Assembly (NCBI GenBank): GCA_031273145.1
Contig: JAISSL010000129.1
Coordinates: 1-5,987, forward strand
Direction: 5' to 3'
Length of the DNA: 5,987 nucleotides
DNA from: Zoogloeaceae bacterium
GTDB taxonomy: Bacteria; Pseudomonadota; Gammaproteobacteria; Burkholderiales; Rhodocyclaceae
Position 1 is the first letter of the stretch. Each line of letters opens with the position of its first letter. The translations under genes and the position numbers were made by a program. Below the pieces are notes generated by a model that ran no database searches, was not told the DNA's origin, and saw only the letters and a list, made by a program, of their open reading frames with translations. Positions 5,962 through 5,987 of this stretch are shown here, piece by piece.

Positions 5962-5987
5962 CCCTGCCTTCTGCTTTACATGCGCGT

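Noticed and set aside
5962..5987. Tail of an upstream minus-strand gene (a frame ending in TAA at 5976-5978), possibly prmA.
   Set aside because: Only three codons are visible before the stop, too few to support a call.

Overview
The window looks like a piece of a moderately GC-rich betaproteobacterial chromosome. This rests on protein style and gene company: an MJ/CXXC-type zinc-ribbon plus DUF3426 membrane protein, a proteobacterial PfkB-family kinase, a type IV pilin-like protein and a proteobacterial UbiA. The placement is inference; nothing here fixes genus or species. There are six protein genes and no RNA gene, insertion sequence, CRISPR array or other mobile-element signature.

Left part, plus strand (1-2402). 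A signalling protein whose N-terminus lies outside the window ends at 1743. It has a PAS-like sensor domain, a GGDEF domain that has lost its catalytic residues, and an EAL domain with all recognisable catalytic residues, so it is probably a cyclic-di-GMP phosphodiesterase. After an 80-base gap with a good Shine-Dalgarno sequence comes a small exported protein made of four 36-residue Sel1-like repeats.

Middle (2403-2459). The two transcription directions converge here. One strong GC-rich hairpin with a T-run on the minus-strand side can end the minus-strand operon and possibly also the plus-strand transcript.

Right part, minus strand (5949 down to 2460). Four genes lie head to tail with gaps of 12, 40 and 18 bases, which suggests one transcription unit read right to left: the zinc-ribbon/DUF3426 membrane protein, a PfkB-family (adenosine-kinase-like) kinase, a type IV pilin-like protein, and UbiA, the 4-hydroxybenzoate polyprenyltransferase of ubiquinone synthesis. 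Their jobs do not obviously belong to one pathway. The grouping looks like a housekeeping cluster with an extra pilin-like gene.

Most of the window is ordinary. The points worth a second look are the degenerate GGDEF joined to an intact EAL, the isolated pilin-like gene with no visible ribosome binding site, a -10-like box placed so that the DUF3426 mRNA could be leaderless, and near-identical DNA in the Sel1 repeats. I saw no convincing sign of an undescribed system.
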